DNA of 64,000 nt from Polytrichum commune (GCA_950295325.1 OX485805.1:3286501-3350500), one strand, 5' to 3'; shown: positions 35,341 through 47,178, numbered from the stretch's first letter. A program made the numbers and translations. Notes: generated from the sequence alone by a model not told the origin.

Positions 35341-35971
35341 ATCTCAGTAGCCGAAAGGGCCGAGACCAGCTCATTGAAGTGGTGAAAGCGAAGGTCAACT
35401 TTAAGGGAACCTGGATGGTTGGTTTAAGCTGGGTTACCGAGGAATGGGTTTAGGGGCCTAAAGCTTAGCCCAAATCGAACATTATCACTAAAACTAAGCA
35501 TAGGGCAAGTTATGCATTTTAGATTATTCTAGTGCATATGTAAGTTTTAGACTTATTAGGCTAGGTAGTGTGAGGTGTGGCTTGCTAGTAAATGTAATTG
35601 GGGTGGACTAGTAAGAACAGTGTTTTTGAACACTCGCATCTTATTGGGCAAATAAATCACTTGCATTATTAATGGAGAAGGTGGATGACCCCCGTGATGA
35701 CGAGACAAAGGAGGTTAGGCCAAAGGTTGCAAGGGGGATGTCTTTAAAGGCATGTGTGGCCACGGCCGCGGGTTGGACTCTTGAGAAAGCCAACTCTAGC
35801 ACAAGCCAAGAGGCCAACATTAATAAAGTACAATGAGTGAGACAATACATGTTCATTTGGACATGAAAATTACCTTGCACATGGTTCAATGTTGTAATAG
35901 ATAAATGTGATTCTCAAAGTCATCACCTGGACTAGGACGCTTAAGGGTGGTGGATTTGGCCTCACAAGCAC

Positions 35972-36229
35972 ATCAAGATTACACCCACGTAATTTAAATA
36001 TAAATTTCAACATAGTGACATGGCATGAATTCATGTATATGATTTTGATTCATACACAATCATTTTCAAGTACCATATGATTGATAGTGTCCCAAGGCCA
36101 AAAAAAACTACATACAACATGGTTTGAAAACTTGCAAAAAACAATTTACAACCATGTGTAGAAATGGTGGCTAAAAGTGTCAAATATTTCATAGATTGTA
36201 CGTTGTATTCCTTCATGTATCATCTATGT
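35972..36229. other. Intergenic flank of L1, no feature recognised
   Basis: AT-rich sequence without a gene. Confidence 0.35.
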
Positions 36230-37212
36230 TTGCACCCTAAGATAAATTTCACTTTCATTTAAACCTATGCAAGGTACTAGAGCTATGTACTTAACCGTAC
36301 TTGCGCCCATGGGGCCTGGTGGAGGCCTATACCTCGTCCATGAGAGAACTCTTAATAAGAGAGGTGAGTCTTAAACGGAAACTTTTAGCTTTGCACCCAC
36401 TTACGGTAGGATTTGAAACACACAAATGGTGCAAGATGATTAGCAAATCCAAATCATGCCGTAGTCACTTTCATCATTATTTTCAGAGCTCATATGAACT
36501 TCCTATTCATTGTCGAAGTGAATATTCTTTGAGTTACTAAATGATTATATAGGTCCCCTCAATTACGTTGACTAGTACATTTAGGATAGTCATTTAGGGA
36601 TATTGATATAGTCGGAGGAAGATAGTTGGGCGGAATGACACACATATCTAAGCAGGTTTTGCTCTTCGAGAGGCGTGTCATTGGTTTCTCCATTCTTTGC
36701 GGCCACACAAGGTTTCAAACCAAATTTTGACCTCGACTCAGTTACACTAATCCTTCCAAGTATGGTGGATGTGCCTAATTCGATCTTTGATCTTAAATGG
36801 ACACCTAATTAATATTTGAGTGGTGTATGGTTGGGTGTGAATCTAAGCGCAGACACCAAAAAGACATATGTTGGAAAAAAAAGAGATTGGACTATATGCT
36901 CAAAACTTGTCGAGAAGAAGTCTATGGGAGGCAAACCAGGGTTCTGGCCTTTGGTGAGGCCACGTCGCTAGTTCGAAACCTTGAAAACGTCGTAAATCTA
37001 CCAATCCTTAACTATCCTAAATGTACTAGTCAACGTACTTGAGGGTACCTATATAATCATTTATTAACTCAAAGAATATTCACTTTGACCATGAATAAGA
37101 AGTTCATATGAGCTCTGAAAATAGTGACGAAAGTGACTACGGCATAATTTGGATTTGCTAATCATCTTGCAACAATTGTGTGTTTCAGATCCTACCGTAA
37201 GTGGGTGTATTT
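36230..37212. repeat. Dispersed repeat P (copy 2) as an imperfect palindrome
   Basis: 36390-36590 and 37010-37209 are inverted copies of one another. The first runs from GCACCCACTTACGGTAGGAT to TACATTTAGGATAG and the second runs back. Between them, 36600-36900 is an inverted copy of 49360-49610. The + strand of 36827-37042 therefore carries the WCMVGC and HQKDICW frame seen on the minus strand elsewhere. Confidence 0.65.
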
Positions 37213-37439
37213 TCAGCAATTTTCTCTTTTAATTTTTAAAAAATCGGCTTAAATTCATTTTTAAATTTCTATTTAAGTTTATATCTTGTACATCTCTCTT
37301 GCATTGAATGACAAGTAAGATGTGAACTTGTAAAGAGTTAAGAATGCTCTGTGCTTTATGCAAGTAGAGTGGAGTTGTGTTCAACAATGCATATGGAATA
37401 TGTAAACTTTGAGGTCAAGCACCGAGTTAGACTTCATTT

Positions 37440-37775
37440 TTATAACACGCATAACTTTTTCATAGAGTCTTCAAATGACATAAAATTTGTTGAAGGTGAA
37501 AGATTACTTGATTTCTAAACTTTTCTTAGACCAACAAAATTCCAAAAAAGTTGATCTTCTATGCACAAATGAGCTCCGAAAAACTGTTATGAACGCATTT
37601 TAATTTTTTGATCTTTACATGGCTGCAATGTTTTGTCCATATCTTTTGCATAAAGACTTATTTTGACACAAAACTTGTTGGAGGTGGAAGAAGGATTGAT
37701 TTCTCAACTTTTGTTAGTTGGACAAAATTCTATAAGACTTCATCTTCTATGCTAAATGTCAAGAAAAGAAAGTTA
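37440..37775. repeat. Diverged tandem duplication, period about 180-190 bp
   Basis: ACATAAAATTTGTTGAAGGTG recurs as ACACAAAACTTGTTGGAGGTG (first 20 of each compared). Each is followed by TGATTTCT-AACTTTT, ACAAAATTC and ATCTTCTATGC in the same order. Confidence 0.65.
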
Positions 37776-39720
37776 TTACAAAGCATGAACTAACGTGTGT
37801 GTAGAAAGGTGTATTAATTGAGGCGTACATAGTATACATATGGGAGAGGTATTTTTTTTCCCTCTAGTGTGTTCATTCAAAAAGGTTAGTAACAATTTTG
37901 GAGTTTAGGTAGATGTACAAGAGGGGTCCGTAAGGTTTAGGAAAGTAATTTGATAGTTGATGTGTTGGTATCATCTAATTGACCGTTTTCATCCATTATT
38001 GTCATTTAGTAATTGTCCCCATTGACTTTTATATGTAACAAAGGCCTATTTATTCCATGATTTGTAATATGTGTATGTAGTGGAGGCATTTATCACATTA
38101 AATTAAGAAAAACTTAGTATAAATACATGAGCCCATTTTCTAGCCTACCATTAGTACGTATACATTTGTTTTGCTCTATAAAATTCTTGTATATAGGTGG
38201 ATTTGATTTGATTATTACCCACACATGTCATTTAGGCTTCCAATGAAGAGTCCACCCTGTATGGTTGAAGTAGAAGTTTCTTCACTATATTGGGTGTAAA
38301 GTAAACCACAATCAACTTCTAGGCGAATCGCCCAAGGGAAAGAGGGGAGACTTATTATTATATCAAGTTTTTAGAAGAGAATATTATGAACAGAAATTGC
38401 ACTAATTACCCCAATTAGTGATGGAGGGTTCATAGTCAAGTGTGAGAAATCAGTGAAAGTGATACTAAATTTTGTTACATTTTGAAATTAGTGCCACCAT
38501 AAGATCTAGAAAGCACTGTGCAACCCCGCACTATTCTCCGGAACTACTATTCATAACATCACCATTCACTAAAAGTATTAAGTCTAGTATTCATCCTAAC
38601 AATGTTCACTTTGCATATGATTCATTATTTTTAAATCGTTCTACAAACACCTTAAATTGGAATGATCAGTTTGGTTTTCTACCCTCCATTCAACACACGA
38701 GGCAAATATTGTGAACTACATTAAAAATATATTGATATTGAATAGTTCATGCATTACATGTTGATGGTGATTAAGAATTATTACCATATTTATTTCATTT
38801 AAATGGAATGTAAATTTATTCTTAGACTATAAAGTTTCTCATTTATTACAGTTGCTCCCTTCATTTTAATCTTTTTGGATATCATGGGTCTCACTTTTGA
38901 GCTGCTCATGGTAAATTTACAATAATTTGTAACATTGTAGACCAATCACACAAAGTTGATCAAATATCAATATTTTGTGGGTTTCATCAACATACACTTG
39001 CTTCAAAAAAGCCAACCATGAAATGACCTAAGCAGCTAGGGATGCAAAATCAATCCCAGTAGGTTTGTGATTCCAACTCCCAACCTCAAAAAGTACTGAG
39101 AAAGTGCATCTCTCATAACAAGTGTGAGTAAACATGAGTGCACAAAAGGGGTATTAATTTGAACGTTGCCGTATTATGTAGACATATGCTACACAAATTG
39201 TAGCTTGTAGTTATGTACATGTATGAAGGATCTTTAGAAAATATACATCATTTGTATTTGCATTGTAGTGTCATAAAACTTTATGGGATAATTATTCAAT
39301 ATTGGATGAAACTAGGATGAATAAATCTCTCATTTCATTATCTCATTCATGCATGTATGGAAGAGGCAATATTAGGGTTTTGGATGGGGTTGTTGAGTTG
39401 AGAACGAGGGCACTTCTTGCAAGAGGAATGGGCCGTGCTTCTTTACGAAGGTTGATCAAAGGGGATGTGGATGGTTGATGCAGGTGTTATTGCAGGCATT
39501 GGGTGACTTAGAAGTTAGGTCTTGCCGCAATGACCAACATAAAAGTTTGTTGAAAGTTGCAAAGGTGCTCCAAACTCCTCCTTTCCTCATACATTTCATG
39601 TGTTTCACATTGCCCCCACCTCCTTTTGGGGCTAGTCACATTAGTGGCTTTGTGGATTGGATTGTGGAAGCAACAATAAGTGTTCATAGATAAATTCTTT
39701 CAATAATTGAATTCTTGGTT
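37776..39720. repeat. Dispersed repeat X (paralogue of 49860-53420)
   Basis: Landmarks shared with 49860-50310 and 52590-53420 include GAACTAACGTGTGTGTAGAA, ATTCTCCGGAACTACTATTC and TAGCTTGTAGTTATGTACAT. Part of it (about 37850-38280) is also an inverted relative of 18890-19600 and 28050-28750. No intact gene. Confidence 0.65.
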
Positions 39721-40700
39721 TTGAGTAGACAACATAGTGCTTGTCTTGTCTCTGAATTAACATGTGGCTATTAGTAAAACATGCATGGTAGAGACTAATT
39801 AACAAGTGACATAAGTGGGTCAAGTAGTTTCTTTTTGTTCAAGAAACTTTGAGTATTGATTTCTAATATCATAACTACAAGATTCAAGCAAGGAAGTCAA
39901 GACAAGAACACACTAGAATTGTCAAATAATGAGGTAAACCAAAAAATATGCTCCAATTAAGGTTTAGTTCAGTGTCCGGGGAGATTTTTGGCCATTAGTA
40001 GTTTAGATCCTAGTGTTTCTAAGTCCAATGGATTATGCATTGACACCTTCCAGTTGTCTATATCAATTTGAGGTATATAGATTCCTCTAAAAGGATCGAT
40101 AATTATCCCAAAGTCTTGAACTTCAACTGGTGATTTCTCAAACTCAACCGGTTCATTTGTAACTAGCGGTCAATTCTCCCCATTCATTGGTTTGGTTTGT
40201 TAGGTTGATATATAAGATGCATAGAAAAATTGGTAATTATTGGGTGAAGTATAGAGATCCAATTGACTTTATGGACCGTTCATCAAACATGGACATTGGC
40301 TTATGTTGGTATCAAAAAGGCCAACAACAATTGGACTTATAATCTCACTAATCATTTGATGAAAAAGTTCTTATGATCCTACAAATCCTTTGAAACAATA
40401 ATTGCATTCGCTTCTATGACTTATACTCTAGACTTAGATACTTCTGAATTACATCCGGGGGATGAAAAAGTCTTCAATGTCCTTATGATGAATTCTAGGG
40501 TTTTGCATTTTACATAGGATAGGGGTTGATTATTATTCAAGAGTACATTTGTATACCTATGTTAATGACTATAAGGGTTTAATACCAAGGGTGGGTCGAA
40601 CGGGCATTCCAATCACGCTGATCACATGGTCAGCGTTTCTTCTTTCTTTCTTAATGATTATATATGAATGTGATCTTTTTAGAAAGAGGTTTATAAGCCT
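39721..40700. other. Intergenic, no feature recognised
   Basis: AT-rich, short frames only. Confidence 0.35.
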
Positions 40701-40883
40701 TTCCCGAAATGCTGGCCTCTGAGGCGCCCACGTCACTTTCTAGAATTAGGGTTAGATCCGGATATTAGTATCTTCAAATGCAGCCATACGAACGTGACTA
40801 ACAACACTCACAAGGCAGCAATCGATCGATCGATCGACTGTGGAAAAAAGGAAGGGAGGGAATCGGAGGACGAGGACGACAAG

Positions 40884-40952
40884 ATGATCATGGCTACGTT
40901 GGTCATGAACTCGCAGGGGAAGCCAAGGATCACCAAATTCTATGAAAACGGG
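40884..40952 (+). pseudogene. AP-3 complex sigma subunit, first-exon fragment
   Basis: The ATG at 40884 opens a peptide with MNSQGKPRITKFYE, which matches the conserved start of the sigma (small) subunit of the AP-3 adaptor complex (family pattern MNxQGKPR-KFY). AP-3 sorts cargo to the vacuole. The preceding 150 bases are GC-richer and carry an ATCG repeat, as a leader would. A weak donor follows (GGTTAGG). I find no later exon of the family in the window, so this is a truncated copy or the first exon of a gene with a very long intron. A faint likeness to the next family block at about 41010-41070 is not reliable. Confidence 0.45.
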
Positions 40953-42237
40953 GTTAGGATTGGTCCTATCTCTCTCTCTCTCTTTTCCCACATTGCAGGA
41001 ATTTCACAATTCAGCCTTTGGATTATTATTAGCTCCCTGCTGTGTGCATTAATCGATGATGAGAAAGTTACCGAATTCTGGTAAAAGCCAACCGAGTTTA
41101 GTCTTCGCTCTCCTGGCTTGCTTTCTTCAAGAAAACAAGAAGAAGTGGGTTTGAGGGCGCCTAGTTAGCACTGAGGAGGAGAGCAGGACTTGACTGATTT
41201 GGTGATGAAAGCTATCACCCCTTGTATAATAGATTGGGATTTGAAACCATAGGCCGGACGATTCTTGTAGTGTCATTGTCCAAGATGAATAATTTCATCT
41301 TGGAATGCAACTGCAGGTCAGTTGCAAATATATGGAGGCATTGAACAGGAAATATATTGTGAAAGGGTTGCTTCTCCACTGTTTGGTTCGGTCTCATGCT
41401 CGTGGCGGTTGAGAAGGTTTGAAGTATGAAGATTTCAATGTGTTTCTGTCAAGTTCCGGGTCATTTCTACATAAACAGCATAAACATGTTTTCTTAAGAC
41501 ATGACAACTTCCAAGTAAGATCAATGACCCAAACAGATGTGCGTTCATAGCCGATTTGTCATCCAAGAGCAGAAAGGTTATTATTATAACTCATCACAAT
41601 GATCCATCCATGAAGACATGACATCATGTAGATTCTTTTGAGTGATGTATGAGAATGGACTTCAAACATATGTCTCGTGGTAAAACTTGAGTATATGTTC
41701 AGTATAGATTTAATGAACACATTTAAGAATGCTTATGTGGTCATTAAAAAATCTTCACATTATCCTCTTGATTAGTTTGCATCTCTGCTTTTAGTGCAAA
41801 ATTTGAACATGTAATCCCTATAATTCACAGCTACTACCCAAATGAGACAATTTCCAAGCCCATCCGAAGACTGGAAATGTCTGGAGTTGAAATTCCCTTT
41901 GATATACGTTACGACATGAAGTGTTTACACATGGTATCAGTATATCATCAATACTATAGTGTGTAGCTAAAGTGTGGAGATTGAAACACTCACTGCACAA
42001 TTCTCAATGCCCTTATACTACATTCAACTGGGTTTTGAGAATATTTTGCATTCATACCATAATAGAGTTCTGGGTCATGTAGGATCACTTTCAATCAATC
42101 GGCAGCTTTCATGGCATTCATGATCTGTTGGCAAGTTACACGATCACCGTGATCATGTCCACTACAAGATTATAAAAGTGAAAGCGAGCGTGCCCAGGTG
42201 AGGTTATTCACATATCCTTCACATTGAGTCGGTCTTG
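40953..42237. other. Intergenic, no feature recognised
   Basis: No exon, RNA gene or delimited repeat could be supported. The last 25 bases (CATTGAGTCGGTCTTGCATA) recur in diverged form near 44525. Confidence 0.35.
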
Positions 42238-42338
42238 CATATTGTCACCAAAAATTCCCCACCCTTCGATTTCATCCTAGCCCGAGTGGAAAAGTTATAA
42301 TGACACGTAGAAAATCCTCCCTCGGTAATGCAATAAAC

Positions 42339-42385
42339 ATCATAAGTCAAAAACATCATAAATCAAAAACATCATAAGTAAAAAA
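42339..42385. repeat. CATAARTCAAAAA short tandem repeat
   Basis: Three to four 14-15-bp units inside L2. Confidence 0.75.
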
Positions 42386-42404
42386 ACTATAAGAGTGTCA
42401 CTAT

Positions 42405-42662
42405 TTTTTTGGAAGTTTGGACATAGTCTCGGTTTTTTGGCTCTCAAAAATTTATATGAAATCCAAAAAATGAGTTCTTGGTATCCATGGATAGGTAATG
42501 AAGTCCTCTACATAAATATGCAATAATATTTTTACTGCCACAAAGTATATGGTCGCAATTCTACGCTGTTCCCTTTTAATCTACATTTTTTTACTAGTTT
42601 TTGGAAGTTTGGACATAGTCTCGGTTTTTTGGCTCTCAAAAATTCATATGAAGTCCAACAAA
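42405..42662. repeat. Direct repeat pair, period about 191 bp, inside L2
   Basis: TTTGGAAGTTTGGACATAGT followed by CTCGGTTTTTTGGCTCTC occurs at about 42408 and again at about 42599. The two copies are nearly identical. Confidence 0.82.
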
Positions 42663-43562
42663 ACTAAATGCTCCAATAAGAGACTTTGCACATCCGCATA
42701 AGTATAAGGCTAATCAATGTAAATCCAAGTACTCAAACAAAGCCATAAATTGAACTTTAAATCATTCACGTCCAATTATTACTAACAAGAGGTCAAGCCC
42801 TCTTCAAGGCCAACTAGCCTTGGCTCCTAACCTTACACCCATGCACACACACGTGCTCCTATCTTGCTTCCCACGCACCCACACTTATAACACGTGGGGT
42901 GCCAAAGAGCACAAAGGAAAGAGAGGATGACTGAGGGAAGAACGAGGTCTTAAATAGTGAGTTGAGAGGGAGTAGGTGAGCACCCTCAAGATAAGCCTTT
43001 GTAATCTCCTCCTACTTTGTAGGCTCTCATCTTATTTTCTAAGCCTTCCTTCCTCAAACGATCAACAAAGATCCTAATTCAAATATTTAACTATCCTTGG
43101 CTTTCTACCTACCACACTTTCCACCAAGGTCATGTCTTCACACTACTAAACTTACTCAATCCACTCCACACAAGCCTAATGCTTAAACTTAGCTTTCTTC
43201 AAGCTTCATTCTTTTTATATTTTTGTAAATAGTCATAAATCATAAAAACATCACTTGTAACGTTTTACAAGTGTTAACAACACATATGGGCATCATTTTG
43301 GGCTTACACATATGTGAGCTGGTCTTCCATATGGTATAGAAGAGTTGGCAAGAGGGTTGCAGTTTCAGTTGTGGACTCCGTAGCAATTGAATAAGTATCA
43401 CCAAATGTAGGTGCCCAATACCGGTTAATAAGTGGTCACTAAGTTATAATCCATTCATGTTTGTCAAGGAGTCCTAAAACTATTTTGACACAATTTCCTC
43501 TTAGGTGTTTTTGTTGGAATACGCAATTATCATTCTTATTACTGATGTTCATCCAGTTCAAG

Positions 43563-44450
43563 GACAACTTTTAGGAGGTTTTTGTGAATGATGGGTGGGA
43601 GGCCAAGTTTAAGGATACAAGAATCTGGTAAGCAACTCTATTGGTTTGTATTTCAAACCATAATCGAAATCCCCTTGTCTGATGGCCTGTGTAAAGTATT
43701 TGTTAGGATAAATAGTCTACAGGACACTTGGTGTAAGTCATGATGGATCTTTGCGTGGTGTGCATATTGGTGACGTGTACGAGCACAGGCTGATTGATCA
43801 CATGGTTGCATACGCCCTGAAGAGTGAGGGAGGGTATGTGTGGGCGTATAAGAACTATGATGGTGATGCCCACAGGTACTCCTGCCATTTCTCAAAGCTG
43901 TATAAAGTTTCACTTGAATATAGATCGTTACAGTAGACAATCACTGGCAATCTTGTGAACAATCTTGTCGTTCATCTGTTACTGTCTTTTCCTTCGCATA
44001 GTATGTTTGATCAGAAGTGTACACATATCTAATTTTGAAGCTTCTGTTATGAATGAAGAGGATTATTGGACGGGAATACAAACCTTCAAGAGTTCGTTGA
44101 AAAATTGGAAACAACTTGTGTGTCCGTCGTGGACTCTGGAAAGATGACGAAGGACCTTGCTATCTTGACTCATGGCCCAAAGTATGTAGACCGTAATTCT
44201 AAGAAGACTTCTGAAGATTGTTGTGCTTTTTGCTGCAAATTAGTCATCTCGCTAATAACCTCCGATGAGGATCATCACTCTTGCATGTGACGTCCTGCCA
44301 TTTCTACCGATTTATCATCAACACTATTGCATTATCTCTCCTGGGTGCCTGACATGGTTTGTATTGGATTACAGAGTCACAAAGAAGGACTATCTCAGGA
44401 CTGAAGAGTTCATTGATGCAGTTGCTGAGGAACTTGAATCAAAGTTGTAA
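43563..44450 (+). pseudogene. NADP-dependent isocitrate dehydrogenase pseudogene
   Basis: Three parts match the C-terminal half of plant NADP-isocitrate dehydrogenase, which converts isocitrate to 2-oxoglutarate. 43563-43627 encodes WEAKFKDTRIW. 43778-43876 encodes [16 protein letters not shown] and [10 protein letters not shown]. 44066-44182 (VDSGKMTKDLAILTHG) plus 44375-44450 (TEEFIDAVAEELESKL, stop) form the tail, joined by an intron whose phase still fits. Defects are TAG at 43572-43574 where the family has Gln, a lost acceptor before 43778, and complete absence of the middle exons that carry DFLAQGFGSLGLM and the HGTVTRHYR motif. Retained introns show it came from genomic DNA, not from an mRNA copy. 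Confidence 0.82.
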
Positions 44451-44718
44451 TTAACACAAGAGTAATTGTAAGCATTCTGTCCCCAACCATTTCTGTGGGA
44501 GCCGTCAGTGCTTCTGATATCCTTCACATTCAATTTGACCCAGTCTTGCATATCTGAGCTGGTCTTCCATATGCAATGTACATGGGCCACCTTACACAGT
44601 TGTTGGCATGTTTTTCTATGTTTTAATCATCCATGAGTCCTGTATGAATTGTGCAGAGAATATTAATATGAGACCTTTTTGGTCTGCAAGCTGCAGATGT
44701 CAGTGGAGCCCCTCACTA

Positions 44719-45524
44719 CAGTCTAACCTTGATAATGTCACCCTTGTTAATAGAACACCTTGATATTGTCACCTAAAAGTTTGAAACCGATTTCCATAGT
44801 GTAAAACTCCCTCGTTATTGTTCCTATCACCCTTGGTAATGTCACTGTTTTTTTTCAAAATCCGTAGTGTACATGTGATAATACCAAGTATGGATGGATT
44901 GTTTGTGATGGTTGGATGGACGGATGTGAAGGTGAAGATGATTTTGAGGTGGAATATTCTACTAAGGAGCTTGTGCAATTAGTGCAAGATGGCAAACAAG
45001 TTCTTGATTCCATGGAAGTAGACCCATTGATTGTTGATAGCAGTGATGATGAGTCTAAAGTAGTGAAGCTAAGCGATGCACAAAAATATGCTATAGATGT
45101 TTTGAATTTTATGGCTAGCCAAGGTTCTCAGATTTTCAACACTCTGGAGTTGTTAGGAATGGAAAAAATCCATGACAAACTCATTAGAATTGGTGTTGCA
45201 CATTTAACATCAACAAAACAATGTGACATTAGAAGCTTCTTTGTCTCTAGTGAGAGGTCTTTACCTGATCTCAATGACACATTATGATGTGCTCTTGTTG
45301 TTATTCACAATTTTGAATTAGATTTTACATTCAAAAACATTGAAGTCTCGTATTTGTTATTTTCTTTTTTACATTGTAATTTTATTTTGATTTTCTTCCT
45401 ATTTTTTTGATAATATCACATTATGCACAAATCTTCAAAATGTGACATTATCAAATATGTCACACCTTGTTTATAACACTCTTTTTGGTGAAACGGATGG
45501 TGTGACATTATCAAGGTTAGACTG
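44719..45524 (+). mobile_element. pogo/Tigger-like element with TA duplication
   Basis: The ends are CAGTCTAACCTTGATAATGT and its reverse complement, each flanked by TA. The subterminal string TGACATTATCAA, in direct or inverted form, recurs five or more times near both ends. The interior holds the tail of a transposase-like frame (44916-45287). At 806 bp it is a deletion derivative. CAGT ends and a TA target fit the pogo/Tigger branch of Tc1/mariner. Confidence 0.8.
44916..45287 (+). pseudogene. Transposase C-terminal remnant (pogo/Tigger/CENP-B-like)
   Basis: The 123-codon open frame is acidic at the start (DSSDDESKVVKLSDA) and then encodes a helical tail (YAIDVLNFMASQGSQIFN, HDKLIRIGVAHL) and RSFF near the stop. 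Acidic, helix-rich tails of this type follow the DDE domain in Tigger- and jerky-like transposases. The catalytic triad is absent, so it cannot be active. The frame is intact, so decay is limited or recent. Confidence 0.5.
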
Positions 45525-45526
45525 TA

Positions 45527-46015
45527 TTGAACATGGAGGCAATTTGAGCACCTCAGAAGTTATGACTCTAGCTGCCCTTTCAATGTACTGCTCCTTCGTG
45601 CTAATGACATATCCAACCTTTAAGGTAAGGTTTTGAATGCCATGTGTTGGGTCCTTGGTCCTTAATTGAGAGAGCTTGAATATTATGTCCGCGCCTCCCT
45701 GGGAAGGGAAGGCTGTACGATTTGCCCTCTTCTCTTTCCTCTGTCGCTCCTCTCCAGTTTTCATACTAAGTTCTCGATCTCATTCGGGATGCGTCATGTG
45801 ATGCTGGATTCTTTCTCCTGTAATCCAAAAACACTACTGTGTGGGCGTTCATGCATAACCTGAAGGTTCAAACACAAGGTCCAGGCAGTGCAATTGAAAC
45901 CTAGTATACACGTTGAATTGCAGAATGACAATTAGTGAAGTCACGAACCACAATCCTACCGCACTATTTAAGAGGCAGCAAGGAACTGGCTTGCTAGCCT
46001 TCAAGTAAGTCGACC
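45527..46015. other. Intergenic, no feature recognised
   Basis: No supported gene. Two overlapping short frames at 45471-45863 lack any motif. Confidence 0.35.
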
Positions 46016-46274
46016 ATGGCGGACGACGATGGAACATCACCATACATGGAACCTGCCATGGCTCGGTTCGAGGCACTCTTCAAAGCACAGCAGGCAGGGC
46101 CTCATGGACTTCATTTAGGAGAAGTACAAGGTAAAGAGGCAGGAGAAGGATTTGCGGAAGAAACAGCTGAAGAGACGGCGGTTGGATGATTTGAAGGAGG
46201 TTTGCTTCAATAGTCGCACGGAGCAGAAGGATTTGGGGCTCAAGGCGGACATTGTGACACAGCTGCTGGTGTGA
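46016..46274 (+). pseudogene. Unidentified frameshifted small gene
   Basis: The ATG at 46016 opens MADDDGTSPYMEPAMARF. After about 30 codons the more protein-like frame shifts: it reads LMDFI, TAG (46116-46118), then EKYKVKRQEKDLRKKQLKRR and a charged coiled-coil-like tail ending at TGA 46272-46274. GC content and codon quality stand out from the flanks. A frameshift plus a stop suggest a pseudogene. The family is not recognised. Confidence 0.35.
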
Positions 46275-47132
46275 GGCCCTTAGGGTGAAATTTGTGAGGC
46301 AGTTCCAGGGAGAAGATAACGGTGAGGAGTTGGCATTTCGCTTCTTGAGGAGGTCATGAGCCTGTTGCAGGCGGAGATGAAGGTCGGAAATGGGCCACGC
46401 GTTGAAACGATGCGTGCGTGAATTATGATTCGACCTGTCGTGGCAGAGCAGCAGCAGAAGAGCACTAAGAAGAAATCAATTGAACCTCTACAGGAGGCTG
46501 GATCATCACATGCTTCAGAGGAGGACACCGATCTACACGTTCAAGTCAAAGCAGTTGCATGATTGATGATTAGGGTTGTGAATCACTTTACTCCTCCTTA
46601 AAACTCATTTCTTGAAACTCTAGATAGAAATAGGAAAATAGGAAAATCCTTCCAGGAGGACGCCACTACACAAGTATTTGCGAAATTATAATGGCTGGGT
46701 GATGTGAATGAAAAATCTCTCCGGTTGATATCACTGACTTTGTTTGGAATTCACTTATTGTGACTTACAATATTTGTCATCTTGGAGGTATAAACTCGTT
46801 GTCACAGGACATGTGGAGAATTCTCTCTCCCTTTCTCTTGAATATATACAGTAAGTGCAGCCTATGTTGCTACTTTCAGTCAAGAATGTTTCTAATGTGG
46901 AGGTGCTTTTGAAACTGCACAATTTTGCAGAATCAAGTCATGTATGTCGGTCTAGACATCCAGGAATTTGACATACAACCCTGCCAAAACATATGGTTGT
47001 GACAACACTGAAAGTAAGATGCAGATTTCTATTTGCACTTTTTAGTTATGTGAATTTGAGTATTCCCTTTCTTTTTCTTGAGGATGTGGTCCATCGTATA
47101 TTTATTGATACGTATCATAATAATGATATGTA

Positions 47133-47178
<46 letters not shown>

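Larger units (their letters stand above)
34126..35966 (+). mobile_element. LTR-like element L1 (TGTGAGCCC family)
   Basis: It starts TGTGAGCCCAAAATGG and ends GGTGGATTTGGCCTCACA, with an exact 5-bp duplication AGCAC at 34121-34125 and 35967-35971. TG...CA ends plus a 5-bp duplication are the hallmark of LTR retrotransposons. No protein-coding interior or second LTR is seen, so this looks like a solo LTR of 1841 bp or a very reduced element. It contains a CT-rich tract and ten 42-bp repeats. Near the 3' end is the family motif CACCTGGACTAGGACGCTTA. Confidence 0.75.
42243..43308 (-). mobile_element. LTR-like element L2 (TGTGAGCCC family), minus orientation
   Basis: Read on the minus strand it starts TGTAAGCCCAAAATGATGCC and ends AATTTTTGGTGACA. 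The flanks are CATAT at 42238-42242 and 43309-43313, an exact 5-bp duplication. The empty-site sequence survives near 44545-44575 (TCTTGCATATCTGAGCTGGT), which supports the boundaries. At 1066 bp it is the shortest member. It contains a CATAARTCAAAAA minisatellite and a direct repeat pair. Confidence 0.78.

Noticed and set aside
36930-37000. tRNA gene suggested by GTTCGAAAC and a D-arm-like string
   Set aside because: No acceptor stem or clover-leaf can be formed around the B-box-like sequence.
41000-41090. Second exon of AP-3 sigma (LLCALIDDEKVTEFW region)
   Set aside because: Only a handful of positions agree with the family, the implied intron would be about 45 bp, and phase does not fit.
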